From AR12 sp036265915 (GTDB taxonomy: Bacteria; Methylomirabilota; Methylomirabilia; Rokubacteriales; CSP1-6): a stretch of DNA of 64,000 bases. Shown piece after piece: positions 26,840 to 34,208 of the stretch. The stretch spans positions 1 through 64,000 of the forward strand of contig DATAOC010000134.1 in assembly GCA_036265915.1 (NCBI GenBank). The letters are read 5' to 3'. Below the pieces are notes generated by a model, which searched no databases, was not told the origin of the DNA, and saw only the letters and a list, made by a program, of their open reading frames with translations. How positions within the stretch are numbered: position 1 is the stretch's first letter; every line of letters begins with the position of its first letter. A program made the translations under genes and the position numbers.

Positions 26840-27070
26840 TCAGCGAGCGGAGGGACCGGCCGAGGGGCTCACGAACTGCTGGCACTGCTCACACTTCCGT
26901 CGGCCCTCGGTGCCCTCGCGGCGGTACTGCACCTCGATGCCGGCGCCCTCGGGACAGCGGGAGTCGTCGTGGAAAACCTTGCGATCGGTCACGCGCACGG
27001 AATGCCAGGGGCGCACCTTCGTCTCCACGGCGGTGCCGCGAAGCGAGACCGGACGACGGAACGTCGTCAT
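26840..27070 (-). CDS. Small conserved-looking protein with a CxxC zinc-type motif
   Basis: A 76-residue protein starting at ATG 27070, which overlaps the stop of the VWA-domain gene (ATGA), so it is almost certainly translated from the same mRNA. It contains TDRKVFHDDSRCPEG (Cys39) and RRKCEQCQQF (Cys60, Cys63), suggesting a metal site of His and three Cys, and a short Gly/Ser tail. No family is recognised. Its coupling to a secreted VWA protein is the only functional clue. Confidence 0.6.
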   Translation of the reverse strand: MTTFRRPVSLRGTAVETKVRPWHSVRVTDRKVFHDDSRCPEGAGIEVQYRREGTEGRRKCEQCQQFVSPSAGPSAR

Positions 27071-27846
27071 GCGCTTCGGCGACATCCCTTCGTCGGCGGC
27101 CAGTGCAACAGCACGTGCGAGTACCGGCTCTGGTCGAAGTCGGCGTGCGCTCTGCGGAAGAACTCCTCCCAGAATCGCCCGATGTCCCGCGCGAGCTCGG
27201 CGCGCGGTGCCGAGGCGCCGCTCACGTACACGCACACTCCGGAGAGGTCCGCGATCTGGCGCTTGAGCTGCAGCTCGTCGAGCAGCTTCTTGGTGCTCTC
27301 GGCCCGCCACGTCATCGCGTCGAACTTGTGCGGCGGGTAGTCCTCGATCATGTCCGACATCAGCACGAGAACCTTGTGCCGTGTGTCGCCGTCGAACAGC
27401 TTCTGCGCGAGGAGGACGGAGCTGAAGATGTCGGTGTACGGGCTCGCCAGCGGCTTCGCGAACGCCTCCTTGACGTCGAGCTGCAGCTGCGCGCGCGCCT
27501 GCGCGACGTTCTCCTCGACGGCCTTGACCTGCTTGCGGTACTTCAGCACGTTATCGACCCACCCGTTGAAGGGCGGGGTGACGGGCAGCGTCGCCTCGGC
27601 CAGCGGCCGGAACGACGTGAGCGTCCGGTCGTCGATCGACGCGATGACGATGCGATCGCCGGGCGCCAGCCACGGCAAGACGTCACGCTCGAGCTCGCGT
27701 TGATAGCCCACGCGCTCGGCCCCGTGGATGCTGGCCGAGAAGTCGACGAACACGAGGACCGTCGTGCCGGTCGGCGCGGATGCCGTCGCCGGTGAGGCGA
27801 GCAGCGCGAGAGCGACCAGAGCGAGCGCGCGAAGCGGTGCGGCCAT
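27067..27846 (-). CDS. Exported VWA-domain protein
   Basis: A 259-residue protein with a signal peptide (about 1-22) and a von Willebrand type A domain. The MIDAS metal motif DFSAS (35-39) is intact, followed by ERDVLPWLAPGDRIVIASID and KVLVLMSDMIEDYPP (the strand with the second metal ligand). VWA domains bind partners through a coordinated Mg. The start is ATG 27846; the frame is open far upstream, but that part lies in noncoding-looking Arg-rich sequence and partly under the kinase gene. It is coupled to the 76-residue zinc-type protein. The 133 bases before it (27847-27979) show nothing else. Confidence 0.78.
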   Translation of the reverse strand: MAAPLRALALVALALLASPATASAPTGTTVLVFVDFSASIHGAERVGYQRELERDVLPWLAPGDRIVIASIDDRTLTSFRPLAEATLPVTPPFNGWVDNVLKYRKQVKAVEENVAQARAQLQLDVKEAFAKPLASPYTDIFSSVLLAQKLFDGDTRHKVLVLMSDMIEDYPPHKFDAMTWRAESTKKLLDELQLKRQIADLSGVCVYVSGASAPRAELARDIGRFWEEFFRRAHADFDQSRYSHVLLHWPPTKGCRRSA

Positions 27847-27979
27847 GCCCCTGTCGCTCTGCAAGGCCACGGCCACACCGGGCGTCAAGCACGGCCGGCG
27901 TTTACACGACGGGCGGCGCGCGATGTGGCATGCGCCGCGTCCCCGATGTCGCGCGGGCGCCCGGCGCCTGAAGAGCTCT

Positions 27980-29404
27980 TCAGCCACCACCGCGCGTCTC
28001 GCTGCCGGCCCGAGGCAGGTGGACGCTGAAGGTGGCGCCCTTGCCGGGCAGGGCTTCGACGGAGATCCGCCCGCCGTGGCGCTCCACGAGCTCGCGGGAG
28101 ATCGCCAGGCCGAGTCCGAAGCCGGGGGCGTCGCTCGCGCGCGAGGCCTTTCCCCGATAGAACCGCTCGAACAATCGCTCGGCATCGTCGGACGAGACAC
28201 CGGGGCCCGTGTCCGAGACGGCGATCACCGCCTCGTCCGCCAGCGCCGTCACCGCGACCGTCACCGTGCCGCCCGGCGGCGAGAACTTCACCGCGTTGTC
28301 GACGATGTTTGTGAGGGCCGCCTTGGCGGCGCCGCCCGTGGTGCTCACGAGCACGTCGTGCGGAGCGATCGCGGCCAGCGTGACGCGGCGCTCGGCGGCC
28401 GCGGGTCCCGCCGCCGAGATGGCGGCGTCCACGATCTCGCGAAGCGGCACCGGCTCCGGCGGCGGCGGCTCCTGGCGACTGTCGATCCGCGCCAGCTCGA
28501 GCAGCTCTTCGATGAGACTCTGGATGCGGGTCACCTCGTCGAGGCAGCTGCGCAGCGTCTCGTCATATTCTGCGGCGGAGCGCGGCCGCCGCAGCGTGAC
28601 CTCGAGCTCGGCGCGAAGCCGGGAGATCGGCGAGCGCAGCTCGTGCGAGGCATCGGCGGTGAAGCGCCGCTGCGCTTCGAAGCCGACCTCCAGCCGCTCC
28701 AGCATCTCGTTCAGCGTTTCGGCGAGCCGGCTGATCTCGTCGCGCGTTCCCGGGTACGGGAGCCGCTGGGCGAGGTTCGCGCCGCCGATCCGTCGCGCCT
28801 GGCTCACCATCTCGTCGATCGGGCGCAACGCGCGCCGCGCCAGCACGGCGCCGGTCAGCCCGATCGCGGTCAGCATCACGAGCGACATCCCGAGGAAGAG
28901 CCAGCGGCCGACGCTGAGCACCGCGTACGCGTCATCGAGTGACATCGCGACCTGGACGGCATAGCGGCCGGCTCGCGTCTCCACCGGCAGCGCCACCATC
29001 CGGACGGGCTCCTCGCCGAAATCGGCGACGGTCGCGAACACCGTCTCGCCGGCAGCCAGGCGCGCCAGCAAACCGGGCGGTGCCGGAAGCCGCGCCGTGC
29101 CGAGGGTCGCGCTCCGGGCGACGACGCGCCCCTCGGCGTCGATGATCTGCACGAACTTGTCGAGGCGCACGAACGACGGCGGCCCGCCACCGGGCGCCAG
29201 CTCGTGCACGCGCAACGGCTTGCCGGCGTCGGCCTGGAGGCCGGCGGCCTCGGTGTCGGCGAGCGATACGATCGCGTCGTCGATCACCCGGCCCAGCACG
29301 AGGCGCCGCAGGGTGAAATCCGCACCGAGCGCGGCCACCGCCAGCAGCACGGTCAAGACGGCGACATGCCCGAGCCACAGTCGAGTCTTGAATGCGAGCT
29401 TCAC
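27980..29404 (-). CDS. Two-component sensor histidine kinase (HAMP-HisKA-HATPase)
   Basis: A 474-residue membrane kinase. TM1 (about 11-28) and TM2 (about 165-186) enclose a periplasmic sensor of about 135 residues; a HAMP linker (RALRPIDEMVSQARRIG) follows, then HisKA with FTADASHELRSPISRL (catalytic His) and HATPase_c (NIVDNAVKFSPPGG, DTGPGVSSDDAERLFERFYR, GFGLGLAISREL). It starts at GTG 29404, overlapping the response-regulator stop (GTGA), a classic coupled pair. It resembles heavy-metal or QseC/BaeS-type sensors, but the signal is unknown. Confidence 0.93.
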   Translation of the reverse strand: MKLAFKTRLWLGHVAVLTVLLAVAALGADFTLRRLVLGRVIDDAIVSLADTEAAGLQADAGKPLRVHELAPGGGPPSFVRLDKFVQIIDAEGRVVARSATLGTARLPAPPGLLARLAAGETVFATVADFGEEPVRMVALPVETRAGRYAVQVAMSLDDAYAVLSVGRWLFLGMSLVMLTAIGLTGAVLARRALRPIDEMVSQARRIGGANLAQRLPYPGTRDEISRLAETLNEMLERLEVGFEAQRRFTADASHELRSPISRLRAELEVTLRRPRSAAEYDETLRSCLDEVTRIQSLIEELLELARIDSRQEPPPPEPVPLREIVDAAISAAGPAAAERRVTLAAIAPHDVLVSTTGGAAKAALTNIVDNAVKFSPPGGTVTVAVTALADEAVIAVSDTGPGVSSDDAERLFERFYRGKASRASDAPGFGLGLAISRELVERHGGRISVEALPGKGATFSVHLPRAGSETRGGG

Positions 29405-30078
29405 GCCGGCTCCTCGCCGAGGCGGTAGCCGACTCCGCGAACCGTGTGGATCAGCGGCGGACCGCCCGCCAGCTCGAGCTTCCTGCGGAGGTTTTTCAGG
29501 TGGACGTCCACCAGATTGTCGACGACGTCGGCCGCCTGCTCCCACACCGCCTCGGTGAGGCGCGTGCGGCTCACCACCTCGCCGGCGTTGCGCATGAGGA
29601 CCTCGAGGATCGCGTACTCCTTGGGCGTGAGCGCGATCGACGTGCCGTCGCGCGACACGCGGCGACGAATGGTATCGAGGGCGACGTCGGCCACCTTGAG
29701 CACGACGGGTCGCGCCACCCCCGCGCGCCGCAGCAGCGCCCGCACCCGCGCCAGCAGCTCGGCGAAGGCGAACGGCTTCGTCAGGTAATCGTCGGCGCCG
29801 CTCGTGAGGCCGCTCACGCGGTCCGCCACCGTATCGCGCGCGGTCAGCATGAGGATGGGCGTCGAGTTGCCGGCCGCCCGCAGCGCGCCGCACACGGCCA
29901 GACCGTCCTTGCCGGGCAGCAGCCAGTCGAGCACGATGACGTCGTAGTCGTTGACGGTCGCCATCTCTTCGCCCGCTTCCCCGGTGCCGGCGAAGTCGAC
30001 GACGAACCCCTCCTCGTGCAGCCCCTTCGTCAGCAGCCGGGCGGCTTTCCGGTCGTCCTCGACGAGGAGGATGCGCAT
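29401..30078 (-). CDS. OmpR/PhoB-family response regulator
   Basis: A 225-residue regulator: receiver domain (1-120) with acidic pocket EDD (7-9), phosphoacceptor Asp51 (VIVLDWLLPGKDG) and Lys in LTKPFAFAEL, and an OmpR winged helix (about 128-222, TPKEYAILEVLMRNAGEVVSR, then VDVHLKNLRRKL). It is coupled to the kinase gene downstream. The upstream intergenic region carries three TTCAGG repeats at 11-base spacing, which fit a tandem binding site for a regulator of this family, suggesting autoregulation. Confidence 0.94.
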   Translation of the reverse strand: MRILLVEDDRKAARLLTKGLHEEGFVVDFAGTGEAGEEMATVNDYDVIVLDWLLPGKDGLAVCGALRAAGNSTPILMLTARDTVADRVSGLTSGADDYLTKPFAFAELLARVRALLRRAGVARPVVLKVADVALDTIRRRVSRDGTSIALTPKEYAILEVLMRNAGEVVSRTRLTEAVWEQAADVVDNLVDVHLKNLRRKLELAGGPPLIHTVRGVGYRLGEEPA

Positions 30079-30120
30079 GGCGCCCCGATCGTAACGCCGC
30101 GCCGCGTCGACGGCACACAG

Positions 30121-30159
30121 CTGAACTAAAATTCAGGAAGCGTTCAGGTGCGCTTCAGG
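30121..30159. promoter_or_regulatory. Triplicated TTCAGG operator (OmpR-type direct repeats)
   Basis: TTCAGG occurs at 30132-30137, 30143-30148 and 30154-30159, exactly 11 bases apart, with an inverted CTGAA at 30121-30125. Eleven-base direct repeats put regulator subunits on one DNA face, as OmpR/PhoB proteins require. The site sits between the divergent regulator gene and the small secreted-protein gene. Confidence 0.65.
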
Positions 30160-30182
30160 CCGCGGTCGTTACGCTGGTCACC

Positions 30183-30452
30183 GTGCGATTGACCCACATC
30201 CTTCTCGCCGCGGCGCTCTCGATGACGGTGGCCGACTTCGTCGAGTTGCAGAAGCTGTCCGCGGCCGATCTGCGGACGCGCTTCAGGCTACCTGCGAGCT
30301 GCGAGCCGTCGCTGGCCGCGCTGACGACCGATGCCGCGACGAACCAGATCTCGGTCGCCGTGGACTGTCGTGTGGCTCCGGCGGAGCCGTCTCTCCCCGC
30401 CTCACCGGCTCGGATGCCGTCGCCGGCGCCGGGCAAGGCGGTCGGCAAGTAG
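30183..30452 (+). CDS. Small exported protein divergent from the two-component system
   Basis: An 89-residue protein from a GTG start at 30183, with an N-terminal hydrophobic stretch (THILLAAALSMTVADFV) that may be a signal peptide, two cysteines (one in PASCEPSL, one in VAVDCRV) and a Pro/Ala/Ser-rich tail. The start lies only 24 bases after the third TTCAGG repeat, so the transcript is short-leadered or leaderless. Small exported proteins divergent from OmpR-type systems are often their main target or a sensor-accessory protein. No family was recognised. Confidence 0.5.
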   Translation: MRLTHILLAAALSMTVADFVELQKLSAADLRTRFRLPASCEPSLAALTTDAATNQISVAVDCRVAPAEPSLPASPARMPSPAPGKAVGK

Positions 30453-30457
30453 CGACG

Positions 30458-31024
30458 TCAGAAGAACCCCATCGCGGCGGCGATCGACGCGACGCCGAAG
30501 AGGAAGAAGAGCGCCGCCGCCACGCCACGGAACAGTCGCATGGGCACTCGCTCGGCGAAGTGGGCTCCCGCGAAGACCGCGAGTCCATCGGCGGTCAGCA
30601 TCCCGAGCGTGGTCCCGGCCGTGACCTGCACGGTCGACGCGAATCGCGCCCCGAGCGCCACGGTCGCCAGCTGCGTCTTGTCGCCCATCTCGGCCAGAAA
30701 GAACACCACGCCCGTCGTCAGCAGCGGCCCCCACCGCCGCGCCTCGGCCGGCGCGTGCGCGCGGTCGGGAACAAGCGTCCAGAGCCCGAAGGCGATGAAG
30801 CTGACGCCGAGCACCCACCCCAGCATGACGGGATCGATCCGCGCGGCTCCCCACGCGCCCACGGCGGAGGCGAGCGCGTGATTCAGCAGCGTCGCGAGCA
30901 GGATTCCGAGCATCACGAGCCACGGCTTGCGGTACCGGAGACCGAGTGTGAGGGCGATGAGCTGCGTCTTGTCCCCCATCTCCGCGAGGGCCACGACGAC
31001 GAACGAGCTCAGGAAGGGAGTCAT
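30458..31024 (-). CDS. TMEM165/GDT1-family cation exporter (MneA-like)
   Basis: A 188-residue integral membrane protein with six predicted helices and the duplicated signature EMGDKTQ (15-21 and 113-119) of the UPF0016/GDT1 family. Characterised bacterial members export manganese, and eukaryotic ones move Mn/Ca in exchange for protons. Both repeats are intact. It is convergent with the small exported-protein gene (5-base gap). No yybP-ykoY-type Mn riboswitch is visible, because only 27 bases separate it from the upstream gene. Confidence 0.9.
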   Translation of the reverse strand: MTPFLSSFVVVALAEMGDKTQLIALTLGLRYRKPWLVMLGILLATLLNHALASAVGAWGAARIDPVMLGWVLGVSFIAFGLWTLVPDRAHAPAEARRWGPLLTTGVVFFLAEMGDKTQLATVALGARFASTVQVTAGTTLGMLTADGLAVFAGAHFAERVPMRLFRGVAAALFFLFGVASIAAAMGFF

Positions 31025-31051
31025 GGCTGGAGTGCAGTCGCCCGCGAACGA

Positions 31052-32773
31052 TCATGGCACGACACGGCCCAGAGCGCGGCGCCGCCGTGCGACGACGACC
31101 GCGGTGAGCGCGACGACGGCGGTAGCGACGGCGATCCGCCCGAGACGCCGGGCGCGGAGCGAAACGCCGCGGGCCGGTGTCGCCAGGCGGGCGAAATAGT
31201 CCGCAACGACGCGTGCCGATGGCGGCGCGGCCCGCGCGCCGACGTAGCCGTCGGGGCGCACGATATAGAGGACGTCGCCGCCGGTTCGAGCGAGGCGTCC
31301 ATCGGCATCGTGCAGAACGTTGCTGTCCGACGCCGCGTGCGGCGCGGCGCTGCCGGACCGAACCACGTACGCATGCAATCGCCGCGGATAGCGCTCGCAC
31401 AGCTCCGTCGCCAGCCGCGTCGCCGCCGCGACGTCAGCCGTCCCGGTCAGGATGAGGACCGTGTGCTGATCGGACCCGACCATCTCGAACAACCGCGTCC
31501 GGGTGTCACCCGCCCGCACCGTGACGTCCGGGAATCGCCGCCCAGGTGCGATGCCGTGGCGCACCGCCCGTCCGCGCGCTGGCAGGATCACCGGACTGTC
31601 GCGATACGCGATGGCGAGCTCCGACAGGCGCAGCGCGATCCGACGCTGCACCGAGGGCCGCCGGAGCAGCACGCGCATGACGAGGTTGCGGGCGGCTCGC
31701 AGCAGCGGCGCGTGCAGCAGCGCGGCTCGCGTGAGCCGGTCGGTCACGCGCACGACGCCGCGCGCGACGGGATATCGCTCCGCGTGGTAGCTGTCGAGCA
31801 GCGACGGATCCGCGGCGCCCCGGACAACGAGCGCAAGCTTCCACGCGAGGTTCTCGGCGTCCTGGATTCCGGTGTTCATGCCCTGCCCGCCCGCCGGGCT
31901 GTGGACATGGGCGGCGTCACCCGCCAGGAAGACGCGTCCGACGCGGAATCGCGGGACGACGCGCCGTGAGACGTGGAACGTCGACAGCCACGCGGGGTCG
32001 TCCAGACGCGTGCCCGGCGCCGCCTCGTCCACGAGTGCCTGGACGTCGGCCAGCCGCAGGCCCTCGCCGCGGGACTGGACTGCGGCCGTGTGCCGAGGCG
32101 TCACGATGATGCGCTGTCGCTCACCCGGGAGCGGCGCGGTGAAGAGCAGTCCGTGCGCGCCGAGGAAGATATGCAGGACGTCGCTGGCGTAGGGCCAGCG
32201 CACGCGCACGTCGGCCAGCCAGAATGTCTCGTCGTAGGCGCGGCCGACGAACGGCAGTCCGAGCACGTGGCGCACGCGGCTGCCGGCTCCATCGCAGGCG
32301 ACGAGCCACCGCGCCCGCACGCGTTCCTGCCGATCGCCGATACGGAGGGTGGCCGTCACGGCGTCGCCGTCGTCGAGCAGGTCGACGAACGAGACCGGCC
32401 GCTCGACCACCACTCCGGCCGCGGTCAGACGCCCGATGAGCAGACCCTCGGTGTCGCTCTGTGGGAGCGTCAGGATGAAGGCGTAGCGACTCGGGAGTCG
32501 GTCGAACGGAATGTCGAGGTTGGCGCCGTCCACGTGGATTTTCACACCGGGGGCGGCGATGCCACGCGCGAGGATCGCTTCCGCGAGCCCCAGTCGCTCC
32601 ATCGCCTGCAGCGTGCCTGCATGAATCGCCAGCGCTCTCGACTCGGCAGCCGGCTGTGGCGCCGCGTCGATGATCCGGCAGCGCACGCCGGCCCGGGCCA
32701 GCGCGGTCGCGAGCGTCAGGCCGGTCGGCCCGGCGCCGACGACCAGCACATCGAGCAGATCGGCGGAAGCCAT
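31052..32773 (-). CDS. FAD-dependent monooxygenase (PheA/TfdB/MhpA type) with C-terminal membrane segment
   Basis: A flavoprotein aromatic hydroxylase of 573 residues. It has FAD Rossmann GAGPTGL (13-19), the DG-type motif WLVACDGAGSRVRHVLG and the second FAD motif VFLAGDAAHVHSPAGGQGMN. A thioredoxin-like C-terminal domain typical of phenol hydroxylases follows (HTVLILTGTADVAAATR). Unusually, the protein ends with a basic segment and a hydrophobic stretch (AVATAVVALTAVVVA) like a tail anchor. The start at 32773 is chosen because the FAD fold begins right after it; an ATG 66 bases upstream is possible. The substrate is unknown. Confidence 0.88.
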   Translation of the reverse strand: MASADLLDVLVVGAGPTGLTLATALARAGVRCRIIDAAPQPAAESRALAIHAGTLQAMERLGLAEAILARGIAAPGVKIHVDGANLDIPFDRLPSRYAFILTLPQSDTEGLLIGRLTAAGVVVERPVSFVDLLDDGDAVTATLRIGDRQERVRARWLVACDGAGSRVRHVLGLPFVGRAYDETFWLADVRVRWPYASDVLHIFLGAHGLLFTAPLPGERQRIIVTPRHTAAVQSRGEGLRLADVQALVDEAAPGTRLDDPAWLSTFHVSRRVVPRFRVGRVFLAGDAAHVHSPAGGQGMNTGIQDAENLAWKLALVVRGAADPSLLDSYHAERYPVARGVVRVTDRLTRAALLHAPLLRAARNLVMRVLLRRPSVQRRIALRLSELAIAYRDSPVILPARGRAVRHGIAPGRRFPDVTVRAGDTRTRLFEMVGSDQHTVLILTGTADVAAATRLATELCERYPRRLHAYVVRSGSAAPHAASDSNVLHDADGRLARTGGDVLYIVRPDGYVGARAAPPSARVVADYFARLATPARGVSLRARRLGRIAVATAVVALTAVVVARRRRALGRVVP

Positions 32774-32837
32774 CACCGGAGCGTGTCGCAATGCATGTGC
32801 CACGGGACCCGCGCTCGTCGTGTACGATGAGGCGGAC

Positions 32838-33149
32838 ATGGTGCGCGCCTTCGCACTCGCGTTGCTGGTCTACGTCACGCTGGATTTCGCCGATCCGAAT
32901 CTGCCCGGCGCGCTGAACTTTGACCTGACTCAGTCGGTCGACGGCGTCCAGACGCAAGGTCGCCCGCAGCTTCCCGTGATGAAGGATATCAACGTGCGCG
33001 CGCCGCTCACCGTCGCGAACGCCGACGACGCCGCCACCCGGCCGGCGCCACGAGCCGTGAGCGCCGTGGTCCGGCGACCGCTCGTCGAGGTTCGTCCCCG
33101 AGCGGTCCTGTCCCGCGCTCTGCCGCCCGACTCGTCAGAAACTCACTAA
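32838..33149 (+). CDS. Small protein with an N-terminal hydrophobic segment
   Basis: A 103-residue product beginning MVRAFALALLVYVTLDFADP, so probably with a signal peptide or short anchor. The rest is Pro/Arg/Val-rich without cysteines. It is divergent from the FAD monooxygenase gene and followed by a receiver-domain gene. No family is recognised, and the coding assignment rests on start position, length and hydrophobic N-terminus. Confidence 0.45.
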   Translation: MVRAFALALLVYVTLDFADPNLPGALNFDLTQSVDGVQTQGRPQLPVMKDINVRAPLTVANADDAATRPAPRAVSAVVRRPLVEVRPRAVLSRALPPDSSETH

Positions 33150-33232
33150 GCCCTCGTTCTCGTCCGGTCGTGAGGAACCGGCGGGCCACTCCATGCGCGT
33201 GGCCCATGAACACCGTCGAGACGGGGGGCTAC

Positions 33233-33676
33233 ATGCCGATCAGCGCACTGTCCAGACCACTCAACGTATCCGCACTGGTGATCGAGACTCATCCGGATTC
33301 GGCAAGCCTGGTGCAGGCAGTTCTCGAGCCGTGGGGCATCACCGTGCTGCGCGCGTCGTCGACGGCGGAAGCGGCGACGATGATCGGCGCGGTTCGCCCG
33401 GAGATCATCCTGTGCGACATCGCGCCGCCGCACGCCGACGGGCTCGACTTCCTTCGCCGGCTCCGCGCCTCCGCCGACCCGCGGCTCAGAACCGTGCCGG
33501 CGATCGCGATGTCCGCCGCCTACGAGGACATCGACGCCCGCACCGCACGCGCGGCGGGCTTCGATGTGTTTCTCCGCAAGCCCATCGATCCGGATGAGCT
33601 TCCGCACACGGTGGCCGCGCTCATCGGGCTCTCGACCGAGCGCGCGCGCGACCTGTCGGCGGCGGACGAGACGTGA
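33233..33676 (+). CDS. Single-domain response regulator (receiver only)
   Basis: A 147-residue CheY-like receiver. The phosphoacceptor Asp is in IILCDIAPPHADGLDFL and the Lys in FLRKPIDPDELP. The first acidic residues are degenerate (VIETHPDSA instead of a DD pair), so Mg binding may be weak. It is convergent (4-base gap) with a second receiver gene that is coupled to a PAS kinase, so it probably belongs to the same phosphorelay. The start at 33233 follows ACGGGGGG; an in-frame ATG at 33206 is an alternative. Confidence 0.8.
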   Translation: MPISALSRPLNVSALVIETHPDSASLVQAVLEPWGITVLRASSTAEAATMIGAVRPEIILCDIAPPHADGLDFLRRLRASADPRLRTVPAIAMSAAYEDIDARTARAAGFDVFLRKPIDPDELPHTVAALIGLSTERARDLSAADET

Positions 33677-33680
33677 CGGA

Positions 33681-34208
33681 CTACGACCGTCCGGTGACCT
33701 TCGCGATCGTGACCGTGAGCATCGCGGGATCCACGGGCTTGGCGAGGTGCTCGGTGAACCCGGCTTCGAGTGTGCGCTGGCGTGAGTGCTCGCGGCCGTA
33801 CGCGGTCGTCGCGATGACGGGAATGCGCTGAAGCGCGGCATCGCCGCGTATCTCGCGTACCAGCCAGTAGCCGTCGTGATCGGCCATCGCGATGTCGCTC
33901 AGGACGGCGTCCGGCCGTCGCTCGCGGACGAGCTGCAGGGCATCGACGGCGTTCGATGCGGTGAGCACGACCGCCCCGTACGTGCGGAGTGCCATGGCGA
34001 AGTAGTCGAGGCTGCCCTCGTCGTCGTCGACCACCACGATGGTCACCCCGGCGAGCTGATCCGGCCTCGGCGGCGAGAGGGGCGTGGGCCGCGTGCGTAA
34101 GCGGCCGGGGACTGGACCGCGTCCTTCCGCGGATGTCTTGTCACCGGAGGCGATCAGCGGACGCGGCCGGCGACGGTGCTTCGGCAGCGCCTCCGACCGG
34201 GCGGTCAT
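33681..34208 (-). CDS. Response regulator receiver protein
   Basis: A 175-residue protein with a basic, Pro-rich leader of about 50 residues and a receiver domain (about 55-172): VVVDDDEGS acidic pocket, AVLSDIAMADHDGYWLV phosphoacceptor and HLAKPVDPAML. It has no output domain. Its ATG at 34208 overlaps the stop of the upstream kinase gene (ATGA), so kinase and receiver are made together. The receiver is similar to that at the C-terminus of the hybrid kinase at 12348, as if that domain had been split off here. Confidence 0.88.
   Translation of the reverse strand: MTARSEALPKHRRRPRPLIASGDKTSAEGRGPVPGRLRTRPTPLSPPRPDQLAGVTIVVVDDDEGSLDYFAMALRTYGAVVLTASNAVDALQLVRERRPDAVLSDIAMADHDGYWLVREIRGDAALQRIPVIATTAYGREHSRQRTLEAGFTEHLAKPVDPAMLTVTIAKVTGRS

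Noticed and set aside
27980..30118. One 712-codon protein joining response regulator and kinase
   Set aside because: The first part is out of frame with the regulator; two genes with a GTGA overlap explain the region.
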